Assembly (NCBI GenBank): GCA_013298625.1
Contig: JAAFIF010000020.1
Span: 47,367-111,366 of the forward strand
DNA length: 64,000 nt
DNA from: Myxococcales bacterium
GTDB taxonomy: Bacteria; Myxococcota_A; Polyangia; Polyangiales; Ga0077539
Direction: 5' to 3'
How positions within the stretch are numbered: position 1 is the first letter of the stretch; each line of letters opens with the position of its first letter. The notes beneath the pieces were generated by a model. The model saw nothing but the letters and a program-made list of their open reading frames with translations. It was not told the DNA's origin and did no database searches. This document shows, in pieces, positions 35,510-44,154 of the stretch. Made by a program: the position numbers and the translations under genes.

Positions 35510-37740
35510 GCACGTCTGCCAATCGCACGACGCCGATCGCGCAGCTGCCCAACGCGGTGCGCGTCGAGGACGCGGTCGAGGCCGCGTGCACCAACGACAT
35601 CACGTTTATCGAAGAGCGCCTGCGGCGCGGCTCGAGCGTGCTGGTCGAGTGCGACAAAGAGCTCTCGCTGTTTTTGTACCTGGCGATCCGCGCGCGGCTG
35701 CGTCGGCAGAAAGACGGGCCGAAGCTGGTGGTGATCGACGGGCGACCGCGGCCCGATGACCCGCCCGGGTCGAACCTCGGGCGGATGATCCAGCAGCTGA
35801 CGGACGCGATCCGCGGCTCGGTCGAGCGGACGATCATCGTCCTGCTGCACTTGGACGTGCTGACGACGACGCACACGGGGCTGACGCTCGAGGCGCGCGA
35901 GTCGATTCCGTTGCTGTACGAGAACCCCGAGGCGGTGCTGCTGGGCTTTCGCGACCCGAGCTTCGAGATCCCGAAGGTGATCCAGGGCGTGTTTACGGCG
36001 CGCAGAGAGATCACGGGCATCCCGCGCGAGGCGCTGTCGAAGATCGTGACGCAGCGCGAAGCCAAGTCGATGCACGCGACCGAGTTCGACCCGTACGGGC
36101 TCTACAAGTACACGTCGGGGCTCAACCCTGTGCGTTGCCGAAAGCTCTTCGCGGACCTCGCGCTGCGACGAGAGGCGCCGCCGGGCAAGTCGATGTCGCA
36201 AGAGGTCTACCAAGAGATTCGCAAGCAGACGGTGACCGAGGACATCGAGCTGCCCAACGTCGACATCGAGAACGACATCGGCGGCTACGGCGAGGTGAAG
36301 ACGCGCATGCGCGAAGAGGTGATCGACCTCGTGCGCAGAAAAGAGACGCTCGCGTCGACGCAGGACATCGACGTGCTCGAGTCGCTCTTGCCGCGCGGCG
36401 TGATCTTCTACGGGCCGCCCGGCACGGGAAAGACCTTCTTCGCGAAGGCGATGGCGACCGCGCTCAACGCGAGCGTGATCGTGGTGTCGGGGCCCGAGCT
36501 GAAGAGCAAGTGGGTCGGAGAATCCGAGGAGAATCTCAGGCGGATCTTTCGTCAGGCGCGGCAGGCTGCGCCGTCGGTGATCATCTTCGACGAGATCGAC
36601 GCGTTCGCGCACCAGCGCGGGACCTACGTGGGATCTGGCGTCGAGCACTCGATGGTCAACCAGCTGCTCACGGAGATGGACGGGTTTCGCAAGAACGAGA
36701 TGGTGTTCGTCGTGGCGACGACGAACTTCCTCGAGTCGCTGGACGGCGCGCTCATGCGACCGGGGCGCTTCGAGTTCATGATCGAGATCCCTGCGCCGGG
36801 CCCGGAGGATCGCGAGGCGATCATTCGGATCTACAACAAGAAGTTCAACTTGGAGCTCACCGAGGCGGCGATCAAGCACCTCGTGCGCAGGACCGAGGGG
36901 ATGGCCGATCGCGAGAAGGGCATTCCCTTCGCGGGCGATCACATTCAGGCGGTGTGTCGCGCGCTCAAGCGCCAGGCGATCCGGCAGGGCTCGACGGCGT
37001 TTACCAACGATGACATCGACAAGGCGCTGCAGCGAAAGACCAAGCGCCCGGTGGTGCTCTCTTCGCACGAAGAGCGCGTGGTGGCTGTGCACGAAGCGGG
37101 GCACGCGCTGGTGGCGATGCTGCTTCCGAGGGCGACGCCGCCCGAGCGCATCTCGATCGTCGCGGACATGGAGGGCGCCCTCGGGTACGTCCTGCGGCAA
37201 GCGCGCGCGCGGCCGTACGCGATGACCGAAGAGGACATGCGCGCCGAAGTGGCCGTCGGCTTGGGCGGGATGGCCGCCGAGAAGATGGTCTTCGGCGAGT
37301 TCTCCATCGGCGCGTGGAACGACCTGCAGCAGTCCAACGGCATCGTGCGCGCCCTCGTCGAGCAGTACGGGATGTCTCGCCTCGGCGTGCGCGTGATGCT
37401 CGAGGACGAAGACGGCCCGCAGGGGCGCCGCGTGGCCGACTCGCGGCTGCACGCGCGGGACCAAGAGATCGACCGGATCCTCGCAGAAGAGCGCGACCGC
37501 GCCGAGCGGCTCTTGAAAGAGCACGAGCACTTGCACAAGGCGCTGGTGGACCTCTTGCTCGAGAAGAAGGTGCTCGACGCATCGAGCATCAAGAGCTTCG
37601 TCAGCGAGAAGAAGCCCGAGCTGTCGCAGGGCGCGAGCGACGCGGTTCGCTCGACGGAGACGGCGACAGAGACGGCGACGGCGACGACCCCGGTGGACCC
37701 GAGCTCCGTGGCGAGCGCGGGCGGCGCTGGGGCCGAGTAG
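35506..37740 (+). CDS. Soluble FtsH-like AAA+ ATPase with M41 peptidase domain
   Basis: This is a 744-aa protein. Residues 1-240 form an N-terminal domain unlike FtsH, and no transmembrane helices are visible. The AAA+ module has Walker A GPPGTGKT (303-310), Walker B VIIFDEID (358-365) and an arginine-finger region RPGRFEF (418-424). The M41 zinc site is HEAGH (529-533), with the third ligand Asp at 606 in AWNDLQQSN. All residues for ATP-driven zinc proteolysis are present. Membrane FtsH has about 640 aa and two N-terminal helices, so this is a cytosolic relative. It is sandwiched between two small genes and probably forms an operon-encoded ternary system; substrates are unknown. Confidence 0.92.
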   Translation: MSTSANRTTPIAQLPNAVRVEDAVEAACTNDITFIEERLRRGSSVLVECDKELSLFLYLAIRARLRRQKDGPKLVVIDGRPRPDDPPGSNLGRMIQQLTDAIRGSVERTIIVLLHLDVLTTTHTGLTLEARESIPLLYENPEAVLLGFRDPSFEIPKVIQGVFTARREITGIPREALSKIVTQREAKSMHATEFDPYGLYKYTSGLNPVRCRKLFADLALRREAPPGKSMSQEVYQEIRKQTVTEDIELPNVDIENDIGGYGEVKTRMREEVIDLVRRKETLASTQDIDVLESLLPRGVIFYGPPGTGKTFFAKAMATALNASVIVVSGPELKSKWVGESEENLRRIFRQARQAAPSVIIFDEIDAFAHQRGTYVGSGVEHSMVNQLLTEMDGFRKNEMVFVVATTNFLESLDGALMRPGRFEFMIEIPAPGPEDREAIIRIYNKKFNLELTEAAIKHLVRRTEGMADREKGIPFAGDHIQAVCRALKRQAIRQGSTAFTNDDIDKALQRKTKRPVVLSSHEERVVAVHEAGHALVAMLLPRATPPERISIVADMEGALGYVLRQARARPYAMTEEDMRAEVAVGLGGMAAEKMVFGEFSIGAWNDLQQSNGIVRALVEQYGMSRLGVRVMLEDEDGPQGRRVADSRLHARDQEIDRILAEERDRAERLLKEHEHLHKALVDLLLEKKVLDASSIKSFVSEKKPELSQGASDAVRSTETATETATATTPVDPSSVASAGGAGAE

Positions 37741-37755
37741 AGTGAGGAGAACCCA

Positions 37756-38022
37756 TTGGCAGACGTGACGATTCGCTTCAGGCACAACCCCAGCACGGGC
37801 AAGCGCGAGCTGGTGATCAACTACGAGAGCGACGACGACGCGCTCCCGCACGAGCACGAGCGTGATCATCGCGCGCTGGTCGAGAAGGTGCTCGGCCGCG
37901 CGCTCACGGACGAAGACAACCTGGTGATCGAGCGCGTCAGCAAAGAGAAGACGAAGCAGAGCGAGCGGCCCGAGGACGCCCCAGCGCAGCGCGCTCCGCA
38001 GGCGAACAAGGGCGGGGGCTGA
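37756..38022 (+). CDS. Small partner protein of the FtsH-like operon (DUF2997-like?)
   Basis: This 88-aa protein starts at TTG 37756, five nt after GAGGAGA (37744-37750), 15 bp after the protease stop. The first 60 residues form a small alpha/beta unit (VTIRFRHNPSTGKRELVINY, then DHRALVEKVLGRAL). The strand-strand-helix order and size recall DUF2997 proteins that accompany DUF1257 and AAA proteins in other bacteria, but this is a resemblance from memory only. The tail is charged and disordered (KTKQSERPEDAPAQRAPQAN). The fixed context argues that it is a substrate adaptor or regulator of the protease. Confidence 0.7.
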   Translation: MADVTIRFRHNPSTGKRELVINYESDDDALPHEHERDHRALVEKVLGRALTDEDNLVIERVSKEKTKQSERPEDAPAQRAPQANKGGG

Positions 38023-38185
38023 GCGTCGACGGACGGATCGAAGCGGCGGTCGGGGGATGGCGGCCGCGGTCGAACGCGCGGAGCGCTTGATCGGTCGAGT
38101 TGAGCGTTTTGGGCGCTTATGACGGATTGGGGCTCGGGACGATTTTTCGAAACTTCGCTGTAATGCCGGGCGTACTGATCGAGGT

Positions 38186-38239
38186 GTGAGCGTTTTGTAT
38201 CGCTCTGGTAGCTTTTACTAGCGTCACAAAATCGCTCAC
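38186..38239. promoter_or_regulatory. 13-bp inverted repeat upstream of the 38263 lipoprotein
   Basis: GTGAGCGTTTTGT (38186-38198) pairs with ACAAAATCGCTCAC (38226-38239), with one bulged base and a 27-nt spacer, ending 24 bp before the ATG. It could be an operator half-site pair or a 5' UTR stem. The local AT content is higher than the surroundings, consistent with a promoter region. Confidence 0.4.
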
Positions 38240-38262
38240 GAGACATCGAAAGAACACCGCCG

Positions 38263-39657
38263 ATGAAACAGCCCCAACGCTCTCTTGTTCTCTCCACCTT
38301 CGTCGCTGTGCTCTCGCTCGGAGCCGTCGCGAGCTGCGGCCGTCCCGCGGGGACGCCTGCGCCGATGGTGCCTTCGCGCATCGTGGGCCACTGCGAGTAC
38401 CGCAATAACTTCTCGGGGATGATGGAGTGCCGGGACTACCTGGGCGACGGCTGGACCGACGCGACGGTGACCGCGGACTGCCAGCGTCGCAACGTGATGC
38501 CGGTGCTTGGCTCGGGCTGCGCGCCGGCGAGCTCGCTCGGGCAGTGCATCTTGAACGCGGATCGACCGAACGTGACGCGGCTGACGTTTCCGGGCAGCGA
38601 CACGTCGCAGTGCGGAGCGGTGCAGAACGGCTGCGAGTTCTGGGGTGGAGGCTTCTTCGTCGGCAGCAACATCTGCGGCGGGATGCCCACGACCAACATG
38701 CCTCCGGCGACGTTGCCGGTGTTTCAGCCGCCCGAGCTCATCTGCCGCGCGCCGCGCGAAGGCGAGCCCGCGGGCCGCGGCCCCAACGGCCAGGTCTGCA
38801 CTTGGAACGCGATTTCGGGCGCCACCGAAGAGGGGCGTAACTTCGCGAACTACGGCAACTGCGACGTCGTTCGCACGCAGCGCCCGTACTGGCCTGCGCG
38901 CCCTGCGGCGGCGCGCACGAGCCCCGACCCCCGCATGAGCGATCCGACGTACCGCGCAGAGCTCGCGTGGGTGAAGAGCCAGATCGAGTCGTCCGGATGC
39001 GTGTGCTGCCACAGCGCGAGCCTCACGCCGTCGGGCGCTTCGAACTGGGACACCGAAGCGGCGGGCAACTTCATGGACACCTTCCACGACACGGGCCTCG
39101 CGCTCGGCGCGGAGTGGATCGACTCGACCTCGCTCGGCGCGTACCCCGCGGCGGAGAACAACGGGTTCGGCCGCGTGGGCATCCCCTCGACGGATCAAGC
39201 GCGCATGGCGCGGTTCTTCCAGGCTGAGCTCGCCAACCGCGGTCGTACGCGGGAGAGCTTCGCGGGCGCTGTTCCGTTTGGTGGGCCGATTTACACGCAG
39301 ATGACGTTCAGGCCGTCGGCGTGCACCGGCACCGACGGCATCGCCGCGGACGGGACCATCTCGTGGGGCGGCGGCGCGGCGCGCTACGTGTACGTGCTCG
39401 AAGCGACCTCGGCCAACCCCGGCGTCCCGCCCAACCTCGACATCCCCGCCGGAACCATCTGGCGCGTCGACGTCCCCTTCACCGGCATGCCCATCAACAC
39501 CGGCATCCGCTACGGCACGGTTCCGATGGGCACCACCCAGCGCTTCCCCGCGATGAACGCAGCGCCCGCCGCGCTCCGCGCCGGCACGCAGTACTACCTC
39601 TACGTCATGCAAGACGTCGGCATCCCGATCACGCGCTGCACGTTCACCGCGCGCTGA
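38263..39657 (+). CDS. Hypothetical lipoprotein with a CVCCH motif
   Basis: This 464-aa protein has a signal MKQPQRSLVLSTFVAVLSLG and lipobox AVASC (Cys25). Several Cys-rich loops follow, then CVCCHSASLTPSG near residue 247, which fits CxxCH haem attachment or a Cys cluster. The C-terminal third is beta-rich (RYVYVLEATSANPGVP, YYLYVMQDVGIPITRC). It resembles secreted myxobacterial proteins that carry a haem-like motif near a beta domain, without a named family that I recognise. Its last 14 nt overlap the convergent LysR gene (39644-39657). A strong inverted repeat precedes it. Confidence 0.68.
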   Translation: MKQPQRSLVLSTFVAVLSLGAVASCGRPAGTPAPMVPSRIVGHCEYRNNFSGMMECRDYLGDGWTDATVTADCQRRNVMPVLGSGCAPASSLGQCILNADRPNVTRLTFPGSDTSQCGAVQNGCEFWGGGFFVGSNICGGMPTTNMPPATLPVFQPPELICRAPREGEPAGRGPNGQVCTWNAISGATEEGRNFANYGNCDVVRTQRPYWPARPAAARTSPDPRMSDPTYRAELAWVKSQIESSGCVCCHSASLTPSGASNWDTEAAGNFMDTFHDTGLALGAEWIDSTSLGAYPAAENNGFGRVGIPSTDQARMARFFQAELANRGRTRESFAGAVPFGGPIYTQMTFRPSACTGTDGIAADGTISWGGGAARYVYVLEATSANPGVPPNLDIPAGTIWRVDVPFTGMPINTGIRYGTVPMGTTQRFPAMNAAPAALRAGTQYYLYVMQDVGIPITRCTFTAR

Positions 39658-40531
39658 CCGTGCTCAACACGTAGTCCCGAAACGCCTTCACCCTCGGGGG
39701 GATCGATCGCTGCGCCGGGTACACCAGCCACAGCGCGCTCGTCGTCTCGTGCGTCCATCCCGGAAGCACCCGCACGAGCGTCCCTGACCGCACGTCGCTC
39801 TCCGCATAAAACGCAGGCAGCAGCCCGATTCCCGCGCCCGCCCTCAGCGCGCTGCGCACGAAGTTGAACTCGTCCCCAGAGATCCTTCCGCGCACCGTCA
39901 CGCGCTCTCGCTCGCCGCTCTCGCTGCGCCGCAACGCCCACTGCGACCGCTCTCGAAACAGCACGCAGTCGTGCTCTCTCAGCGCCTCTGGGCTGCTCGG
40001 CGCCCCCTTGCTCGCTAGATAGCTCGGCGCCGCGAAGAACCCCAGGTGCGTGTCCTTCAGCTTCTTGGCCACCGTGTTCGGGTCGTGCTTGCTCGTCGCC
40101 CGCAGCGCCACATCGAAGCCCTCGGTCTGCAAGCTCATCATCCGCGCGGACAGATCCACCACGACTTGCACCTTCGGGTACCTCGCGCAGAAGCCCACCA
40201 GCAGCGCCGCCAAGAGCTCTCCCACGTCGGGCGCCGCCGTCACGCGCAGGACGCCCTGCACGTCGTTGCGCCCCGCGCGCAGGGTATCTTCTGCGTCCCG
40301 CAGCCCCGCCACGTGCGGAGCCACCTTCGCGTAGTACGCCCTCCCTGCGTCGGTCAGCTTCGTGTTGCGCGGCGAGCGCGTGAGCAGCTTCGTCCCGAGG
40401 TGCTCTTCGAGCCGCGTGATCGCCCGCGAGACCGTCGACTTCGGCAGGCGCTTCTGCGCCGCCGCCGCGCTGAGCGATCCCGCTTCAACCGTGAGCGCGA
40501 AGAGCGCGATGTCATCCAGCGTTGCGTCCAT
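39644..40531 (-). CDS. LysR-family transcriptional regulator
   Basis: This 295-aa protein has the LysR N-terminal winged helix: DDIALFALTVEAGSLSAAAA, KSTVSRAITRLEEHLGTKLL and the LTDAGRAYY end of the domain. A periplasmic-binding-protein-like effector domain follows. The length is standard. It is transcribed away from a nitronate monooxygenase-like gene, with 106 bp between the starts. That is the classic layout for a LysR regulator controlling its divergent neighbour and itself, so it probably regulates the 40638 gene. The effector is unknown. Confidence 0.92.
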   Translation of the reverse strand: MDATLDDIALFALTVEAGSLSAAAAQKRLPKSTVSRAITRLEEHLGTKLLTRSPRNTKLTDAGRAYYAKVAPHVAGLRDAEDTLRAGRNDVQGVLRVTAAPDVGELLAALLVGFCARYPKVQVVVDLSARMMSLQTEGFDVALRATSKHDPNTVAKKLKDTHLGFFAAPSYLASKGAPSSPEALREHDCVLFRERSQWALRRSESGERERVTVRGRISGDEFNFVRSALRAGAGIGLLPAFYAESDVRSGTLVRVLPGWTHETTSALWLVYPAQRSIPPRVKAFRDYVLSTVSAR

Positions 40532-40637
40532 GCAACCGTGGGCGACATTCTGCCCGATGGGTGCGCGCGCGCAACGCTCGTCCTGCGCTCAGCCGCCGTA
40601 GCGCCCCGCGCGCTCGACGTGTGAAGCTCTCGCGCCC

Positions 40638-41594
40638 ATGGCCCTCCCATCCGTCCTTCAGTCACGGCTGCGCCTCCCTGTGATCGGCGCGCCGATGTTC
40701 ATCGTCTCGACGCCCGACCTCGTGATCGCGCAGTGCAAAGCGGGCGTCGTCGGCTCGTTTCCTGCGCTCAACGCGCGGCCCAAAGAGCTCTTGGACGAGT
40801 GGCTCACGCGCATCACCGAAGAGCTCGCCGCGCACGACCGCGCGCACCCCGAGGCGCCGAGCGCCCCCTTCGCGGTCAACCAGATCTCGCACAAGAGCAA
40901 CGACCGGCTCGAGCACGACGTCGAGCTGTGCGTGAAGCACAAGGTCCCCATCGTGATCACCTCGCTCGGCGCGCACGAGCACATCTACCGCGCCGTGCAC
41001 TCGTACGGCGGCGTGGCGCTGCACGACGTGGTCAACATCACGCACGCCCGCAAGGCCGTCGAGAAGGGCGCAGACGGCTTGATCGCCGTGTGCGCCGGCG
41101 CCGGAGGGCACGCAGGGACGCTCTCTCCCTTCGCCCTCGTGCAAGAGATCCGTCAGTGGTTCGACGGCCCGCTCGCGCTCGCCGGCGCCATCGCCAACGG
41201 CCGCTCGGTGCTCGCCGCCCGCGCGATGGGCGCGGACCTCGCGTACGTCGGCTCGGCCTTCATCGCGACGAAAGAGGCCAACGCGACGGACGCGTACAAG
41301 CAAGGGATCGTCACCGCCAACGCCTCGGAGATCGTCTACACCAACCTCTTCACGGGCGTTCACGGCAACTACCTCAAGCAGAGCATCGTCAACGCGGGGC
41401 TCGACCCCGACAACCTCCCCGTCAGCGACCCCAGCAAGATGAACTTCGGCTCCGGCGGAAGCTCTGCCGCGAAGGCCTGGCGCGACATCTGGGGCTGCGG
41501 TCAGGGCATCGGCGTGCTCAAGGACGTCCCCTCTGCGGGCGAGCTCGTCGAGCGCTGGAAGCGCGAGTACGACGCCGCGCGCGCAGCGCTGTAA
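40638..41594 (+). CDS. NAD(P)H-dependent flavin oxidoreductase / nitronate monooxygenase family
   Basis: This 318-aa TIM-barrel flavoprotein has N-terminal LRLPVIGAPMFIVSTPDLV (the GAPM motif of the 2-nitropropane dioxygenase family). It also has VNITHARKAVEKGADGLIA, AGAGGHAGTLSPFALVQEIR (the GGHxG FMN-phosphate site) and the family motif GAIANGRSVLAARAMGADLA. It probably oxidises nitronates or reduces quinone-type substrates; the two cannot be told apart by eye. The divergent LysR gene at 40531 is its likely regulator. Confidence 0.88.
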   Translation: MALPSVLQSRLRLPVIGAPMFIVSTPDLVIAQCKAGVVGSFPALNARPKELLDEWLTRITEELAAHDRAHPEAPSAPFAVNQISHKSNDRLEHDVELCVKHKVPIVITSLGAHEHIYRAVHSYGGVALHDVVNITHARKAVEKGADGLIAVCAGAGGHAGTLSPFALVQEIRQWFDGPLALAGAIANGRSVLAARAMGADLAYVGSAFIATKEANATDAYKQGIVTANASEIVYTNLFTGVHGNYLKQSIVNAGLDPDNLPVSDPSKMNFGSGGSSAAKAWRDIWGCGQGIGVLKDVPSAGELVERWKREYDAARAAL

Positions 41595-41626
41595 ACCCGC
41601 CGCGCGCGCCGCGCTCTGAGCGCGCT

Positions 41627-42028
41627 TCACAGCCGGGCGAGCACGCTCTCGGGCACGCGCACGAGCTTCTTGTCGCGGTCGATGCAGACCATCTGCACGA
41701 GGCCCTGCACGAGCAGCTTGTCCCCGCGGTAGACGTCCTGGTTGAACACCAGCCGAAACTCGCTCTCTCTGCGCGGCGTCGTGCGGATCTCGAGCGAGTC
41801 TCCGAAGACTGCGCCTTCGCGAAAGGTCAGCTCGCACTTGTACACGACGAAGCCGATCCCGTCGTCGTTGAGCAAGCGCACGAGCTCGCTCACGCCGAGC
41901 AGGTGCTCGCGCGCGCGCTCGAAGTACTTGAGGTAGTTGGCGTGGTAGACGAGCCCCGAGTGATCGGTGTCTTCGTAGTAAATTTGCACGCGAAATGCGT
42001 GCGGTGATCCCGCGCTCGGGTGGGTCAT
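41627..42028 (-). CDS. ybgC: Hot-dog fold acyl-CoA thioesterase, YbgC type
   Basis: This 133-aa protein has the 4-hydroxybenzoyl-CoA thioesterase-type signature QIYYEDTDHSGLVYHANYLK, with the catalytic Asp in YEDTDHSG, and continues with FERAREHLLG. In Proteobacteria YbgC is linked to the Tol-Pal operon; here no tol gene is adjacent. It hydrolyses short acyl-CoA thioesters or acyl-ACP. The start ATG 42028 lies one base after the stop of a small lipoprotein gene, so the two are cotranscribed. Confidence 0.9.
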   Translation of the reverse strand: MTHPSAGSPHAFRVQIYYEDTDHSGLVYHANYLKYFERAREHLLGVSELVRLLNDDGIGFVVYKCELTFREGAVFGDSLEIRTTPRRESEFRLVFNQDVYRGDKLLVQGLVQMVCIDRDKKLVRVPESVLARL

Positions 42029-42029
42029 C

Positions 42030-42281
42030 TCAGCGGCCGCACTCGCTCCAGCACACGCCGCAGAAGCCCATGCGACAGCACGCCGAGGGGGTCTGCGGGC
42101 TGCCGTTCGAGCAGCGGCGTGCGCGCGGCATGCGCATGCGTCGCGCGCAGTCGGCGTCGGCGCTGCAGGTGATCGCCCCGCGCTGCGCGAGGAGCATCGA
42201 GTGCGAGCTCTCGGCGGCGCACGCGGAGCCGAAGAGCGAGAGGGCGGCGAGGACGAAGGTCGGGAGGTTGATGCGCTTCAC
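42030..42281 (-). CDS. Small Cys-rich lipoprotein
   Basis: With GTG 42281 as start the product is 83 aa, beginning VKRINLPTFVLAALSLFGSACA (Val read as Met) with a lipobox ending at Cys21. The 60-residue mature part contains nine cysteines (ITCSADADC, ACCRMGFCGVCWSEC), likely all disulphide-bonded. No family is recognised. The much longer upstream open frame is a shadow of the FKBP gene. It is the first gene of a two-gene unit with ybgC. Confidence 0.6.
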   Translation of the reverse strand: MKRINLPTFVLAALSLFGSACAAESSHSMLLAQRGAITCSADADCARRMRMPRARRCSNGSPQTPSACCRMGFCGVCWSECGR

Positions 42282-42383
42282 TCGGGCACGATACCGCAAA
42301 ACTCCGCGGGGCCGAGGGCCGCCACCACGCGCGCGACCGACCGTTTGCCCAAAACCCGAGGAGCGTTGGGTAAGCTCGCCGCC

Positions 42384-43133
42384 ATGTCGAACCCACGCGC
42401 GGCGTCGCTCTGTCTGCTCTTGGTGTCTGTGAGCGCCTGCGCTGGCGCGAGCCGCGTCGATCGCGCCGCGGATCGCGCGTGCGCCGCGGGCGGAGAGCTC
42501 TCGCCGGGCAGCGACGAAGAGCGGACGCTGTACGCGCTCGGCGTCGTTCAAGGGCAGCGGCTGCACCAGTTCAACCTCAATGGCCGCGAGGCGGCGTTGG
42601 TCGCGAGAGGTATGCAGGACTCGATCAGCGGCGGAGCGCGCTCGGTCAACATGCGCGAGATGATGCCGCGCATCCAAGAGCTCGCGGAGTCCCGTGGCCG
42701 CGTGGTTCAGGGCGAGAACCTGCGGCGCGGGGCGGCGTTCGAAGAGAGCGCTGCACGCGAGCCTGGCGCGCGTCGCCTCGGCTCTGGCCTGGTGTTCAGG
42801 AGCGTCGCGGAGGGAAGCGGCGCGTCGCCCACGGCCCGGGACACCGTGACCGTGCGCTACCGCGGGACGCTCATCGACGGAACGGAGTTCGACGCCTCCC
42901 GCGACGGCCCCGCGACGTTCGCCCTCGAAGGGGTGATCCCGTGTTGGACCGAGGCGCTCGCGCTGATGCGCCCCGGCGGCCGCGCGCAGTTCGTCTGCCC
43001 CGCGGCTCTCGCCTACGGAGAGCGCGGCAATCGCACGGTTCCTGCCGGATCGACGTTGGTCTTCGAGGTCGAGCTCGTCTCCGTCGCGCCGTCGCGCGCC
43101 GCAGCGACCGAGGCCGCAGCGCCCGAACGCTGA
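42384..43133 (+). CDS. FKBP-type peptidyl-prolyl isomerase lipoprotein, copy 1
   Basis: This 249-aa protein starts at ATG 42384 as MSNPRAASLCLLLVSVSACA, with a lipobox Cys at 19. A helical FKBP N-terminal domain (YALGVVQGQRLHQFNLNGRE) precedes the FKBP domain (VTVRYRGTLIDGTEFDASRD, VIPCWTEALALMRPGG, PAALAYGERGN). The layout matches periplasmic FkpA/Mip-like foldases that assist outer-membrane protein folding. It has a close paralogue immediately downstream, with a 74-bp exactly identical segment. Confidence 0.9.
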   Translation: MSNPRAASLCLLLVSVSACAGASRVDRAADRACAAGGELSPGSDEERTLYALGVVQGQRLHQFNLNGREAALVARGMQDSISGGARSVNMREMMPRIQELAESRGRVVQGENLRRGAAFEESAAREPGARRLGSGLVFRSVAEGSGASPTARDTVTVRYRGTLIDGTEFDASRDGPATFALEGVIPCWTEALALMRPGGRAQFVCPAALAYGERGNRTVPAGSTLVFEVELVSVAPSRAAATEAAAPER

Positions 43134-43213
43134 GCTGCGCCCGCGCACGGCGTGACCGCGCCGCGCGCTCGATCACCCGCGAGTCACCGCAAATCTCGCG
43201 CAAAAATGGGGGG

Positions 43214-43241
43214 GTGACAGCACCAGCGACGGTGGCATTAT
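43214..43241 (+). promoter_or_regulatory. Candidate sigma-70-like promoter of FKBP copy 2
   Basis: GTGACA (43214-43219) and CATTAT (43236-43241) are separated by 16 bp, 71 bp upstream of the start at 43312. A seven-G run (43208-43214) abuts the -35 and a ten-C run (43256-43265) lies in the leader. This is a pattern match only. Confidence 0.3.
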
Positions 43242-43311
43242 CCGCGCCCTTCGCGCCCCCCCCCCTTTGTCGTGGGGCGCCGATGATTCGCATTGAGAGA
43301 AAGTCCCGACG

Positions 43312-44100
43312 ATGAACAAGCAGTGGATGGTGCTCGGATTGGTCGCGCTCGCTTCGGTTGCGGGCTGCAAGCGTGGGATGCGCGGTCGCGGCGGCCGCGG
43401 CGGCGGCGGAGCGGTGGCAGTCGGCGCCCCCACCAATGACACCGAGCGGACCCTGTATGCGCTCGGCGTGTTTCACGGGCAGCGGCTGCAGCAGTTCAAC
43501 CTCAACGGCCGCGAGGCGGCGCTGGTCGCGCGGGGCATGCAGGACTCGATCAGCGGCGGAGCGCGCTCGGTCAACATGCGCGAGATGATGCCGCGCATCC
43601 AAGAGCTCGCCGACTCGCGCGCCCGCGTCGCGTCGCAAGAGAACCTCCGCCGCGGGACCGAGTTCGCCACCCGCGCCGCGGCCGAGCCCGGCGCGCAGCG
43701 CACCGCCTCTGGGCTGGTGTTCAGAAACATCACCGAGGGCACGGGCGCATCGCCGACGCGCGAAGACACGGTGACCGTGCACTACCGCGGGACGCTCATC
43801 GACGGGACCGAGTTCGACTCTTCTCGTGGCCGCGGCGAGCCCGCGACGTTCTCGCTCGGGGGAGTGATCCCCTGCTGGACCGAGGGCGTCGCGCTGATGA
43901 AGGTCGGAGGCCGCGCTCGCCTCGTGTGCCCGCCGGACATCGCGTACGGCGACCGCGGACAGCGCCAGATCCCCGGCGGATCGACGTTGGACTTCGAGGT
44001 CGAGCTGATCTCGATCGCCCCGCGGCCCGACGCGGACGCGGGCGCTCCGTCGCTTCCGTCCATCGTCAGCCCCAGCGCGGACCCGCACGGCGCGCACTGA
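43312..44100 (+). CDS. FKBP-type peptidyl-prolyl isomerase lipoprotein, copy 2
   Basis: This 262-aa protein starts MNKQWMVLGLVALASVAGCK (lipobox Cys 19), followed by an Arg/Gly-rich spacer. It has the same helical plus FKBP domains as copy 1 (YALGVFHGQRLQQFNLNGRE, VTVHYRGTLIDGTEFDSSRG, IPCWTEGVALMKVGG, DIAYGDRGQ). FKBP active-site aromatic positions are kept. The protein has an Asp/Ser/Pro-rich tail absent from copy 1. It is the product of tandem duplication, with a 178-bp intergenic leader of its own. Confidence 0.9.
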   Translation: MNKQWMVLGLVALASVAGCKRGMRGRGGRGGGGAVAVGAPTNDTERTLYALGVFHGQRLQQFNLNGREAALVARGMQDSISGGARSVNMREMMPRIQELADSRARVASQENLRRGTEFATRAAAEPGAQRTASGLVFRNITEGTGASPTREDTVTVHYRGTLIDGTEFDSSRGRGEPATFSLGGVIPCWTEGVALMKVGGRARLVCPPDIAYGDRGQRQIPGGSTLDFEVELISIAPRPDADAGAPSLPSIVSPSADPHGAH

Positions 44101-44154
44101 GCAAAGCGAGCAACGGGGGGGACGGGCGAGTGTGAAGAGTCCCCGCTGGCTCAG

